A DNA stretch of 18,334 nucleotides from assembly GCA_013425425.1 (NCBI GenBank), contig JACCLJ010000074.1:1-18334 (forward strand), written 5' to 3'. Source of the DNA: Microcaldota archaeon (GTDB lineage: Archaea; Micrarchaeota; Micrarchaeia; Anstonellales; Bilamarchaeaceae). Position 1 is the stretch's first letter. Every line of letters begins with the position of its first letter. Shown here piece by piece: positions 1-7,200 of the stretch. The notes beneath the pieces were generated by a model, which was not told the DNA's origin, searched no databases, and worked only from the letters and a program-made list of their open reading frames with translations. Position numbers and translations under genes: made by a program.

Positions 1-269
1 GGCTCGGTTGAAGCGGGATAGACGAATTCTATCTTCTCCCCCTTCTTTATGTCCTTCCTCTGGAACGTTATGCTCTCAGTACCGAACTTTCCGACAACTT
101 CTATTTTTGCGATGTCCTTCCTTGCATCCAGCGAGAATACCGTTTCCTTGCCTTTTACCTTCCTGCTGCAGGAATAGGGCCGGTTAAACACGAAGAGCAG
201 CACGAGCATTACCAGAACCGCGAATATTATCACGAAACCGAGCAGGATTTCAATCATCGCCATGGCCAT
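1..269 (-). CDS. Membrane-anchored hypothetical protein, 3' part cut by window edge
   Basis: An open frame runs from an ATG at 269 to the window start without a stop, about 89 codons. The N-terminus has one strongly hydrophobic stretch (about residues 6-28, IEILLGFVII then FAVLVMLVLLFVF). A basic, beta-prone region with an alternating Lys/Val/Ile pattern follows. This looks like a single N-terminal membrane anchor with a soluble domain, but I do not recognise the family. The ATG shares one base with the TGA of the upstream PIN gene (TGATG), so the two are probably co-transcribed and translationally coupled. In-frame ATGs at 263 and 257 are alternative starts. Its function is unknown and the C-terminus lies outside the window. 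Confidence 0.6.
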   Translation of the reverse strand, partial: MAMAMIEILLGFVIIFAVLVMLVLLFVFNRPYSCSRKVKGKETVFSLDARKDIAKIEVVGKFGTESITFQRKDIKKGEKIEFVYPASTE

Positions 270-658
270 CACACATAATCGATTTTTGTCTTGCCCCTAA
301 GCGAGACTACCTTTATACCATTATCTTTAAGTTTCTTTTTGAGCTCGATATCGTTGGTGCATACGATTGCGCCGTGCTTCTCCGCGTATTCCTCTATCCA
401 CAGGTCCACCGGCTTGTTCGATTCCACGATTTCGATGCCCTTTTTGTTGGCGTCCAGTATCTTGAGGGCGAGCCTTGCGCCGGCTCCCTGCTTGCCCGCG
501 TTCTCCGCAAGATTTTCAAGCTCCTTAACGGTTTTGGAGGTTATGACAAACTGGCGGTGGACATCGATCAGGCGCTCGAGTTCGGTAAGGATGTCTATCC
601 TGAATTTGAATGGTATCAGGAGAAAATTCGTATCTATTATGACTGCTCTCGGAGGCAT
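269..658 (-). CDS. PIN-domain ribonuclease-like protein (Fcf1/VapC-type fold)
   Basis: A 129-residue protein matching a single PIN domain, a family of Mg-dependent RNA endonucleases. The acidic residues expected for the active site are visible: D9 in the N-terminal IIDTN motif, E46 in KTVKELENL, D85 in VDLWI and D103 in the CTND motif near the C-terminus. The fold resembles archaeal Fcf1/Utp24-like PIN proteins implicated in rRNA processing. No antitoxin gene lies beside it, so a toxin-antitoxin role is not supported. I chose the ATG at 658 rather than the in-frame TTG at 679. An AT-rich box lies about 26 bp upstream of that ATG, which suits leaderless initiation, and PIN proteins usually begin just before the first strand. 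The next gene overlaps its stop codon. The exact RNA substrate cannot be deduced. Confidence 0.8.
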   Translation of the reverse strand: MPPRAVIIDTNFLLIPFKFRIDILTELERLIDVHRQFVITSKTVKELENLAENAGKQGAGARLALKILDANKKGIEIVESNKPVDLWIEEYAEKHGAIVCTNDIELKKKLKDNGIKVVSLRGKTKIDYV

Positions 659-678
659 AGTTGGAATGGGATGTTCCA

Positions 679-692
679 ATTAAAAAATGTTA
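679..692 (-). promoter_or_regulatory. Putative TATA box for the PIN gene
   Basis: An AT-rich block, read on the minus strand as ATAACATTTTTTAATT, is centred about 26 bp before the ATG at 658. This is the distance expected between an archaeal TATA box and the start of a leaderless transcript. The same block might also serve the divergent DP2 gene with a leader of about 30 nt. No equally good box precedes DP2 alone. The assignment rests on spacing and composition only. Confidence 0.4.
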
Positions 693-744
693 TGCACAGG
701 AAGGGTAATCGCTTGTTTTGAATCTTTGTTTTGAAGCTGGTTCC

Positions 745-3700
745 ATGATAGAGAACTACAACGAAACCCTCAAAGACGGACTCCAGAAAGCCTATGCCGT
801 TGCCACGGAAGCAAGGAAAAGGGAGTACGACCCTGCCGATTACGTAGAGGTAATGGTGGCGCGGGACGTTGCGGCGCGCGTTGAAAGCATAGTGGGCCCG
901 CCGAACATAGCGAACGAGATACGGGGGATGGAAGCAGAAGGGATAGCAAGGACGGATATAGCGTTTGCGATAGCACGCAAGATAGCGGCGGGGGAAGTGA
1001 TAAAGGCGAACAGGGAATTCCTCATAGAGCAGGCCGTACGCACGGGCGTAGGAATCCTCACCGAGGGCGTGCTCGTCGCCCCTACGGAAGGAATGTCAAA
1101 AATCAGGATAAAGAAAAACCCGGACGGGAGCGATTATGTCGCCGTTTATTATGCAGGCCCGATACGAAGCGCGGGCGGAACGGCCGCGGCGCTCAGCGTC
1201 GTGCTCGCGGACATCGCGAGGAGGGTTGCCGGGGTGGGCGATTACCGCGCGACCGATTCGCAGATTGAAAGGTACGTCGAGGAGATAGGCGTATACGAGG
1301 CGCGGGTTGCGCACCTGCAGTATTATCCGCCGGAAGATGATATACGCGCAATCGTGAAGAACTGCCCGATATGCGTGGATGGGGACCCGACCGAGGATAT
1401 GGAGGTTTCCGCCTACAAGGGAATCCCCGGCGTCGAAACGGACAGGATAAGGGGGGGAATGCCACTCGTCATATGCGAAGGCATCGCGCTGAAGGCGACC
1501 AAGGTGCTGAAATACACTAAACGGCTGAACCTCGGCTGGGACTGGCTGGAGGGCATAATAAAAATCAAGTCCGCCGCGGATAAAATCGAGATAAAGCCGG
1601 ATTGGACCTATCTTGACGGCGTAGTTGCCGGCAGGCCCGTTTTCAGCCACCCTTCGGCAAAGGGAGGCTTCCGGCTCCGGTATGGCAGAAGCGAGACGAA
1701 CGGGCTGATGGCGAAGAACGTCCATCCTGCGGCAATGACGCTGCTTGGCAATTTCCTTGCATATGGAACCCACATGAAGATAGAAAGGCCCGGGAAGGGC
1801 TGCGTAATCGTGCCGCACGCGGGAATAGAGCCGCCGGTCGTCAGGCTTGCGGACGGACGCGTGATGAAGGTGAGGAGCATCGCCGAGGCGAAGAATATCG
1901 CCAAGGATGTCGTTGAGATACTCTTCCTGGGCGACATGCTGTCCAATTACGGCGATTTCCTGAAGTCGAACCATCCGCTCATCCCTTCCGGATATTGCGC
2001 CGAGATATGGGAAAAGGAAATCGAAGCGATGGGGTTGGCCGCACCCGAGAATCTGGATGCCGCAGGCGCGTTCGCATTTTCGAAAGAGCACGGCGCTCCG
2101 CTGCATCCCGCTTATGTTTATCCGTGGCACGACATAACGCCCGGCGAGCTGAAGAAGCTGGCTGACTGGCTGAAAAAGGCGACCCTGAGTTTCGAGGGGG
2201 GAAAACTCAAATCGCTCGTCCTCCAGAATGACGACGCGAAAAGGGCCCTTGAGCTCCTGTTTGTCGAACACGGCGTATATGACGGGAGGGTCGTGCTTGA
2301 CGGCGAGAATGGATATGCGGTTCTCGCGAGCCTCGGAATGCTTGATGGGGATAAAATCGATTCCGCGCGCTTCGACGCGCTGTGGAACGAAAACAGGGAC
2401 GCGCTCGGGCTCGTGAACGAGATTTCCGGGGTCAAGATAAAGGCGTGGGCCCCGACTTATATCGGGGCGAGGATGGGCAGGCCGGAGAAGGCGAAGGAGA
2501 GGATGATGGCCGGAAAGCCGCACGTCCTTTTCCCGACAAGCTCGTTCAAGAACAGGAGCATCTCCAAGCAGTACCGGATGCTGAAGGACAGGGAGGCGGG
2601 AAGGACGATAAACACCGACCTCGCGAGGTTGAGGTGCGGGCAATGCGGCGCGCTGACATTTTACAGGAGATGCCATGCGTGCGGCGGGAAGGCGTCCGTG
2701 GAGACCGTATGCCAGAAATGCGGGAAGGCGGTAAACACCGAGATGCATTGCGACATGAAAACGGTGGGTTTCGACAAAAGGCCGGTGGACTTTGTTGCGC
2801 TTTTTGAGAAGGTCAAGAACGACCTCTCGGCCTCGCCGGATGATGTCAGGGGGGTGAAGGGGCTCTCCAACGCCTCTAGGATTCCGGAAAGGCTTGAAAA
2901 GGGGTTCATCCGCTCAAAGCACGAAGTTTACGTTTTCAGGGACGGGACCGCCAGGTTTGACGCAACCGACGTGCCGCTGACGCATTTCAAGCCCGGGGAG
3001 ATAGAAATCGACGCCGGAAAGGCAAGGGAACTCGGATACGAAAAGGATTACCTCGGAAATCCGCTGGAGAATGACGGGCAGATCGTCCCGATCTTCCCGC
3101 AGGATATCGTGCTGTCGGAAAACGGGGCCGTATACCTGAAGAGGGTTGCGGCTTTCATAGACGAGATGCTGATAAACCTTTACGGGATGAGACCGTTCTA
3201 TAATATAAAGAAAAGGGAGGACCTGCTCGGCCATTTCTGCCTGGGGCTTTCGCCGCACACGAGCGCCGGCGTTTTATGCAGGATAATCGGGTTCACGAAG
3301 GCGAACGTGGGCTACGGCCATCCCTATTTCCATACGGCAAAGCGCCGCAACTGCGATGGCGATGAGGATAGCATCATGCTGCTGCTCGACGCGCTGATAA
3401 ACTTCTCGAGGAAATTCCTTGACGAAAAGCGGGGGGGCACCATGGACGCGCCCCTTGTGCTTACCACGGTGATAGACCCGAAGGAGGTGGACGATGAAGC
3501 GCATAGCATAGAGATCGTCTCTTCCTACCCGCTCGAATTTTACACGGCCGCGGAAAGGATAACCCCGCCGGGCGACGTCAAAATCAGGACCATAAAAAAC
3601 GTGCTGGGGACTCCGGAGCAGCATGATTTCCCCATAACCCACCCGGGCAGCATGCTTGAAGGCGCGAATGAAAAGACCACGTACGTGATGCTGCAGACCA

Positions 3701-4095
3701 TGCGGGAAAAGATAACGGCGCAGTTCGACCTGCACGAAAAGATACGGGCGGTCGACAAGAAGGACGCGGCAAGCAGGCTCATACTCAGCCATTTCATCCC
3801 GGACCTCTACGGCAACCTGAGGTCGTTTTCCAGGCAGACGTTCAGGTGCGTGAACTGCAATACCATCTACAGGCGCGTGCCGCTTTCGGGAAAATGCAGG
3901 AAGTGCGGCGGGAACCTGCTCCTCACGATAAACAAGGGCGGGATAGAGAAATACCTCCAGATATCGCGCGAGATCGTGGATAGGTACGAGCTTCCGGATT
4001 ACACGAAGCAGCGGCTCGAGCTCATAGGAAAGGAGATCAACAGCATATTCGAGGACGAAAAGAACAAGCAGACCGGGCTTTCCGATTTCCTCTGA
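745..4095 (+). CDS. polC: DNA polymerase II (family D) large catalytic subunit DP2
   Basis: A 1116-residue DP2, the polymerising subunit of the archaeal replicative polymerase PolD, which pairs with the exonuclease subunit DP1 (not in this window). The N-terminus (MIENY...KAYAVATEARK, then ARVESIVGPP) matches known DP2 starts, so ATG 745 is preferred over the in-frame TTG at 718. The catalytic motif NCDGDED spans residues 869-875, with metal-binding D871 and D873. A cysteine-rich zinc region is visible at C631, C634, C643, C646, C656, C659 and C669. A second zinc finger is at C1035, C1038, C1051 and C1054. The last eight residues, QTGLSDFL, form a textbook PCNA-interacting peptide (QxxLxxFF/L type). 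The NCDGDED site, where many euryarchaeal DP2 genes carry an intein, is uninterrupted. The gene is not in an operon with the divergent PIN gene. Confidence 0.97.
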   Translation: MIENYNETLKDGLQKAYAVATEARKREYDPADYVEVMVARDVAARVESIVGPPNIANEIRGMEAEGIARTDIAFAIARKIAAGEVIKANREFLIEQAVRTGVGILTEGVLVAPTEGMSKIRIKKNPDGSDYVAVYYAGPIRSAGGTAAALSVVLADIARRVAGVGDYRATDSQIERYVEEIGVYEARVAHLQYYPPEDDIRAIVKNCPICVDGDPTEDMEVSAYKGIPGVETDRIRGGMPLVICEGIALKATKVLKYTKRLNLGWDWLEGIIKIKSAADKIEIKPDWTYLDGVVAGRPVFSHPSAKGGFRLRYGRSETNGLMAKNVHPAAMTLLGNFLAYGTHMKIERPGKGCVIVPHAGIEPPVVRLADGRVMKVRSIAEAKNIAKDVVEILFLGDMLSNYGDFLKSNHPLIPSGYCAEIWEKEIEAMGLAAPENLDAAGAFAFSKEHGAPLHPAYVYPWHDITPGELKKLADWLKKATLSFEGGKLKSLVLQNDDAKRALELLFVEHGVYDGRVVLDGENGYAVLASLGMLDGDKIDSARFDALWNENRDALGLVNEISGVKIKAWAPTYIGARMGRPEKAKERMMAGKPHVLFPTSSFKNRSISKQYRMLKDREAGRTINTDLARLRCGQCGALTFYRRCHACGGKASVETVCQKCGKAVNTEMHCDMKTVGFDKRPVDFVALFEKVKNDLSASPDDVRGVKGLSNASRIPERLEKGFIRSKHEVYVFRDGTARFDATDVPLTHFKPGEIEIDAGKARELGYEKDYLGNPLENDGQIVPIFPQDIVLSENGAVYLKRVAAFIDEMLINLYGMRPFYNIKKREDLLGHFCLGLSPHTSAGVLCRIIGFTKANVGYGHPYFHTAKRRNCDGDEDSIMLLLDALINFSRKFLDEKRGGTMDAPLVLTTVIDPKEVDDEAHSIEIVSSYPLEFYTAAERITPPGDVKIRTIKNVLGTPEQHDFPITHPGSMLEGANEKTTYVMLQTMREKITAQFDLHEKIRAVDKKDAASRLILSHFIPDLYGNLRSFSRQTFRCVNCNTIYRRVPLSGKCRKCGGNLLLTINKGGIEKYLQISREIVDRYELPDYTKQRLELIGKEINSIFEDEKNKQTGLSDFL

Positions 4096-4111
4096 CGCCT
4101 ATGACCAACTG

Positions 4112-4118
4112 TTTTAAA
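4112..4118 (+). promoter_or_regulatory. TATA box upstream of the 4141 gene
   Basis: TTTTAAA is centred 26 bp before the ATG at 4141, the canonical distance for a leaderless archaeal transcript. It lies in the 45-bp gap after the DP2 stop, so the gene pair that follows probably has its own promoter. A GTGAG at 4133-4137 could alternatively act as a ribosome binding site. Confidence 0.55.
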
Positions 4119-4140
4119 CATTCGCGGACAAAGTGAGAGC

Positions 4141-4638
4141 ATGGATGTCCAGAAGACCACGGAGAAGACGATACGGGATGGCGGCATTCTTGCCATGCTC
4201 TACTTCGACCTCCATGCGGCTACAAAGGAGGCCGCCCAGCAGCTTGGCACCGGATTTGTAGACCATCTCATAAAAACGCCCGGCGTAGTGTACGCACTGG
4301 GCGAGATAGACGAGCCGCTGGAAGGCGGGGAAGGGAAAAACTGCTCCACCTCCATAGCGGTAAAGATACTCACGAAGGATTTCCTTACGCTCGCGATGCT
4401 CTGCATGAACAACAGCCCGTTCAGCGTCGAGATACTCAGGCCCGATGAGATAAGGCTGCCGCTTAACCAGGTGCATGAGCTGCTTGGCACGCTTGCCGCC
4501 ACCACCGCCGAATACAAGAAATATATAGTCACAAAAATCGCGAAGCCCGAGGAAATCGCTGAATTCCAGAGGCAGCTCGGCATAAGGGCAGAACTCGGCA
4601 AAAAAATACTTGAAAAGAAGGGTGAAAAGCGTGATTGA
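4141..4638 (+). CDS. Conserved-looking protein of unknown function, coupled to a RAD55-like ATPase
   Basis: A 165-residue soluble protein with no signal peptide or membrane segment. I do not recognise a named family. The sequence looks globular: an N-terminal helical part (residues 1-45), then a beta-rich part with VVYALGEIDEP and STSIAVKILTKDFLTLAMLC. A helical tail from about residue 115 is rich in Lys and Glu. There is no obvious catalytic motif. The last bases overlap the start of the downstream ATPase, and that gene's GGTGA ribosome binding site lies inside this reading frame. The two products are therefore likely made in a fixed ratio. By inference it is a partner or regulator of the ATPase. 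Confidence 0.75.
   Translation: MDVQKTTEKTIRDGGILAMLYFDLHAATKEAAQQLGTGFVDHLIKTPGVVYALGEIDEPLEGGEGKNCSTSIAVKILTKDFLTLAMLCMNNSPFSVEILRPDEIRLPLNQVHELLGTLAATTAEYKKYIVTKIAKPEEIAEFQRQLGIRAELGKKILEKKGEKRD
4621..4625 (+). promoter_or_regulatory. Shine-Dalgarno GGTGA deciding the ATPase start
   Basis: GGTGA lies five bases before the GTG at 4631. It favours that GTG over the in-frame TTG at 4610 and GTG at 4622. The same motif and the same five-base spacing precede the TTG start of yjbQ at 9476. Confidence 0.6.
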
Positions 4639-5335
4639 AAGAAAATTCATAAAAAGCGGCATACCCGGGCTTGACGAGATTCTCGGCGGCGGGTTCCTGA
4701 AGAGCTCCATAATCACGGTGGGCGGGCCGACCGGCGCGGGAAAGAGCTCATTCGCGATGCAGTTCCTTTACGAGGGCGCGATGAAGTTCGGGGAGCCCGG
4801 CTTGTATATAGCCATAGAGTCCAGCAAGGACGCGGTGCTGTTCAACATGAGCGGCTACAAGTGGGACATAGAAAAGGCCGAGAAGGAGCAGAAGCTGGTA
4901 TTCCTGGATTATCCTGTATACGAAATAGACCAGTTTCTCCACCAGCACGGCGCCATCCATGAGATAATAAACAGCTCCGGGGTGAAGAGGGTCGTTATAG
5001 ATTCCATAATGCCAATTGCGCTTTTCTTCCCGAATGACGAGGAGAGGAAGAGGGGATTTTTGAAATTCATCGAAAGCATCAGGAAATGGGGGACGACCAC
5101 GCTCATAGTTTCGGAGGATACGACGCCTTCCAGCCTTGACGCGATCCCCAACACTACATACGGGGTGGAGAGTTTCACGGACGGGTGGATAAATATATCC
5201 TACAAGTACGACCAGAAGAAAAACGAGAAGACCCGGATGATCGAGGTCCTGAAGATGAAGGGAGTGCAGCATCTGATGAAAGCCTATCCGGTCGCAGTGA
5301 GCGCCGACGGATTCAAGGTTCTGGTGAAAAAATAA
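4631..5335 (+). CDS. RAD55/KaiC-like RecA-superfamily ATPase
   Basis: A 234-residue protein consisting of one RecA/KaiC-type domain. It opens with the family signature IKSGIPGLDEILGGG. Walker A is GPTGAGKS (residues 32-39). A candidate catalytic Glu is E63, in YIAIESS after strand 2. Walker B is RVVIDSI with D124. Archaeal members of the RAD55/KaiC/GvpD group are single-domain ATPases of mostly unknown role, linked to recombination accessory work or signalling. The GTG at 4631 is chosen because of the GGTGA five bases upstream. The gene overlaps the end of the unknown gene before it. Its last 23 bases overlap the 3' end of the convergent HisA-like gene. A KaiC clock function is not implied, since only one domain is present and no KaiA or KaiB is nearby. 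Confidence 0.88.
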   Translation: MIERKFIKSGIPGLDEILGGGFLKSSIITVGGPTGAGKSSFAMQFLYEGAMKFGEPGLYIAIESSKDAVLFNMSGYKWDIEKAEKEQKLVFLDYPVYEIDQFLHQHGAIHEIINSSGVKRVVIDSIMPIALFFPNDEERKRGFLKFIESIRKWGTTTLIVSEDTTPSSLDAIPNTTYGVESFTDGWINISYKYDQKKNEKTRMIEVLKMKGVQHLMKAYPVAVSADGFKVLVKK

Positions 5336-5825
5336 CGCCCCATGCCTTTTTCTTTATCCCTTTTGTTTTGCAGTCATCGTAGAGGATCAATCTTCTGCCG
5401 CTGAAGCGTGCAACCTGCTCCGCAGCCGGCTCTTTCAGTATGATGTCGTAAACCTCTTCAGCGGTGCCCGCGTAGTCCTTTCCGATCATTCCGACCAGCA
5501 ACCGCTTCTGCCCTTTCCATTTTCCCAGGTCAAGCTTAGAAGGCAGGCCGACGACCACCCTTGCCTTTACCGCGAGAAGGCGCTCCATGAAATGCTCTTT
5601 TTCGCCGCATTCGACTTCTATGTTTATCAAGTAGGTGAGCTTGTCGAAAACATCGAAATTTGTTTCCATGCCTTTCGCGGCATCAATGTCCGATATGTGA
5701 AGCAGGATGTATCCGTCTTTCTTGAACTGGCGTGCGATTTCGAGCGGATTTCCGAGAAGGCGCAGCATGCCGCCGCGCTTCACGAACGCCTGCTTGTCCT
5801 TCAGGTAAATAAGCGGGATTCTCAT
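5313..5825 (-). CDS. Short HisA/HisF-like TIM-barrel-related protein
   Basis: A 170-residue protein whose N-terminal half resembles the HisA/HisF phosphoribosyl isomerase/cyclase family: a lysine-aspartate turn (YLKDKQAFVK), then NPLEIARQFKKDGYILLHIS followed by DIDAAKG. In HisA these positions read roughly DP-ELA-x-F-x-x-x-G-x-x-x-LH-x-VDLD-x-A. The GGGIR phosphate-binding loop expected next is degenerate (VECGEKE), and the protein is about 70 residues shorter than the usual 240, so a full barrel is unlikely. The gene starts 4 bp after hisS stops, so the two are probably one transcript. No other histidine biosynthesis genes are present. It may be a diverged half-barrel with a new role; the catalytic function is doubtful. 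It overlaps the convergent ATPase gene by 23 bp. Confidence 0.6.
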   Translation of the reverse strand: MRIPLIYLKDKQAFVKRGGMLRLLGNPLEIARQFKKDGYILLHISDIDAAKGMETNFDVFDKLTYLINIEVECGEKEHFMERLLAVKARVVVGLPSKLDLGKWKGQKRLLVGMIGKDYAGTAEEVYDIILKEPAAEQVARFSGRRLILYDDCKTKGIKKKAWGVIFSPEP

Positions 5826-5829
5826 GATT

Positions 5830-7056
5830 TTACGCCTTGAGCCTGGCTGCTATCTCCTCTTCCCTTAGCGACTCCTCCTTTCCGCTCGCCATGTCCCTGA
5901 GGGTGAATTTTCCGGATTCCAGCTCGCGTTTCCCGATGATGACGGCGTATGGGATGGAAAGGGAGTTCACATATTCGAATTGCTTGCGCAGATTCCGTCC
6001 GTTCAAATCCGTTTCCGTCTCTATGCCGTTCTTTCTGAAATACGCGGCAAGCTGAACCGCGTTTTTGTACAATTCCGGAGTTGCGCATGCGACAAAAATC
6101 CTGCTGCATGTTTTTTTCCTGCCCTTCCTCTTTTCAAGAATAAGCGTGATGAGCCGTTCTATGCCGACAGATATTCCGGTCGCATAATCCTGCCTTCCGT
6201 AAACTCCGAGAAGGCCGTCATACCGTCCTCCCGCCATGACCGTGCCTATCTCATCGCTGAGCTTTACTTCGTAGACAGGTCCCGTGTAATAGCCGAGGCC
6301 CCGCACAAGCGAGAGGTCTATCCCGATGTCGAAATCGCAGAGGGAAATGATTTCGCGCAGTTCCTCCACGCCTTCTTTTGCCGTCTTTTCAACGGTTTTC
6401 AGCTTTTCCTCGTTGTCCTTTCCGGCAGAAACCACGTCAAGCAGTTCCTCGCCGCGCTGGCCGAGCAGCTTGACGACCTCGCTCTCCACGACATCCCTCC
6501 CGACCTTGTCCACCTTGTCCAGAAGGCGGAGGGTTTCGTCCTTTTTGTCCTCAAAATCCATCTTTTTCGCAAGCGCATCGAGTATCTTCCTGTTGTTCAG
6601 GAGTATTTTCGGCTTGCTGAACCCGAATTCGGCGCAGACTTCCCTTGCCACGCTAAGAAGCTCCGCTTCGGCCCGCATGCCGGGGCAACCGATTATATCC
6701 ACGTCCGCCTGCCAGAATTCGCGGAACCTTCCTTTTTGCGGCTCCTCTTTTCTCCATACCGGGCCTATGGCATAGCGCTTGAACGGCTTCGGGACGTCGA
6801 GGCTCGAAGCAACCCTCGCAAGCGGAACGGTAAGGTCGAAGCGGAGCGCAAGCCGCTCGTCGCTTAATACGAATATCTGCTGGTCTATGGCCTCCCCGGC
6901 CTTTGCCCGCAGCGTTTCCAGGTATTCCAGCGCAGGAGTCTCCATCGGCACGAAGCCGTATCTCCGGTAGATTGCTATTATCCTGTCCCGGGCCTCCTCC
7001 CTGATCATCGCTTCCTCTGGCGGAAAGTCCCGCATCCCCTTAGGTGTGAGTTTCAT
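5830..7056 (-). CDS. hisS: Histidyl-tRNA synthetase
   Basis: A 408-residue class II aminoacyl-tRNA synthetase that charges tRNA-His. Motif 2 lies around residues 92-123 (KRYAIGPVWRKEEP, then GRFREFWQADVDIIG). The histidine-specific signatures RGLGYYTGPVYEV and AGGRYDGLL follow, and motif 3 is GISVGIERL. The C-terminal anticodon-binding domain begins near SRIFVACATPE and runs to the end. Length is normal for the family. ATG 7056 (MKLTPKGMRDFPP) is preferred over the TTG at 7065 because HisRS proteins usually start just before this motif, and a TATA-like box lies 26 bp upstream. It heads a two-gene unit with the HisA-like gene. Confidence 0.97.
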   Translation of the reverse strand: MKLTPKGMRDFPPEEAMIREEARDRIIAIYRRYGFVPMETPALEYLETLRAKAGEAIDQQIFVLSDERLALRFDLTVPLARVASSLDVPKPFKRYAIGPVWRKEEPQKGRFREFWQADVDIIGCPGMRAEAELLSVAREVCAEFGFSKPKILLNNRKILDALAKKMDFEDKKDETLRLLDKVDKVGRDVVESEVVKLLGQRGEELLDVVSAGKDNEEKLKTVEKTAKEGVEELREIISLCDFDIGIDLSLVRGLGYYTGPVYEVKLSDEIGTVMAGGRYDGLLGVYGRQDYATGISVGIERLITLILEKRKGRKKTCSRIFVACATPELYKNAVQLAAYFRKNGIETETDLNGRNLRKQFEYVNSLSIPYAVIIGKRELESGKFTLRDMASGKEESLREEEIAARLKA

Positions 7057-7078
7057 AAGAATCAACCCTGTTTAAGAG

Positions 7079-7085
7079 TAATAAA
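7079..7085 (-). promoter_or_regulatory. Putative TATA box of hisS
   Basis: Read on the minus strand this is TTTATTA. It is centred 26 bp before the ATG at 7056, consistent with leaderless transcription. It is distinct from the TATTTAAAT box of the divergent cca gene. Confidence 0.45.
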
Positions 7086-7090
7086 CCAAC

Positions 7091-7099
7091 TATTTAAAT
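7091..7099 (+). promoter_or_regulatory. TATA box upstream of the cca N-terminal fragment
   Basis: TATTTAAAT is a near-ideal archaeal TATA box. It is centred about 25 bp before the ATG at 7120, and no comparable box lies at the right distance from the GTG at 7175. This supports 7120 as the original start of cca and implies that the frame break lies inside the gene. Confidence 0.55.
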
Positions 7100-7119
7100 C
7101 TGATATGAAAAAGCACCCT

Positions 7120-7200
7120 ATGGACGTTCTCAAAAAGGTTCTGCAGAAAATCGAGCCTACGCGAGAAAACGGATGTGGACATTTTCGTCATGTTCGATAA
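7120..7200 (+). other. Detached N-terminal fragment of the cca gene
   Basis: An ATG at 7120 opens 26 codons and stops at 7198-7200. Its first 14 residues (MDVLKKVLQKIEPT) look like the N-terminal helix of archaeal CCA-adding enzymes. Past about 7165 the frame is out of register with the main cca frame, which begins to read the conserved KTDVDIFVMF at 7166. The roughly 40 residues that normally lie between these two pieces, including the GS nucleotide-binding motif, are missing. It may be a real lesion or an assembly or base-calling error. Confidence 0.5.

Noticed and set aside
269..658. PIN gene as a VapC toxin of a toxin-antitoxin pair
   Set aside because: No small antitoxin gene (AbrB, RHH or similar) lies upstream or downstream; the upstream neighbour is DP2 on the other strand, and the downstream gene encodes a membrane-anchored protein. 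The sequence looks closer to Fcf1-like PIN proteins.
1096..2748. A 550-codon open frame on the minus strand inside the DP2 gene
   Set aside because: It lies antisense to a clearly real polymerase gene with intact motifs. The translation is rich in Arg, Pro and His without family features. It results from the codon bias of DP2.
4631..5335. Circadian clock KaiC
   Set aside because: Only one RecA domain is present and no KaiA or KaiB is nearby. Single-domain archaeal homologues belong to the broad RAD55/KaiC group.
5336..5400. T-rich stretch after the RAD55-like gene as a dedicated terminator
   Set aside because: The T-runs lie within the coding region of the convergent HisA-like gene. They may help to end transcription but cannot be assigned as a separate terminator from sequence alone.
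5980..6867. A 295-codon plus-strand frame across hisS
   Set aside because: The hisS reading on the opposite strand shows all class II synthetase motifs. The plus-strand frame is an antisense shadow.
7150..7200. Programmed ribosomal frameshift joining the two cca frames
   Set aside because: A simple shift would not restore the missing 40-50 residues with the GS motif. No slippery heptamer with a following stem is evident, so a deletion is the better explanation.
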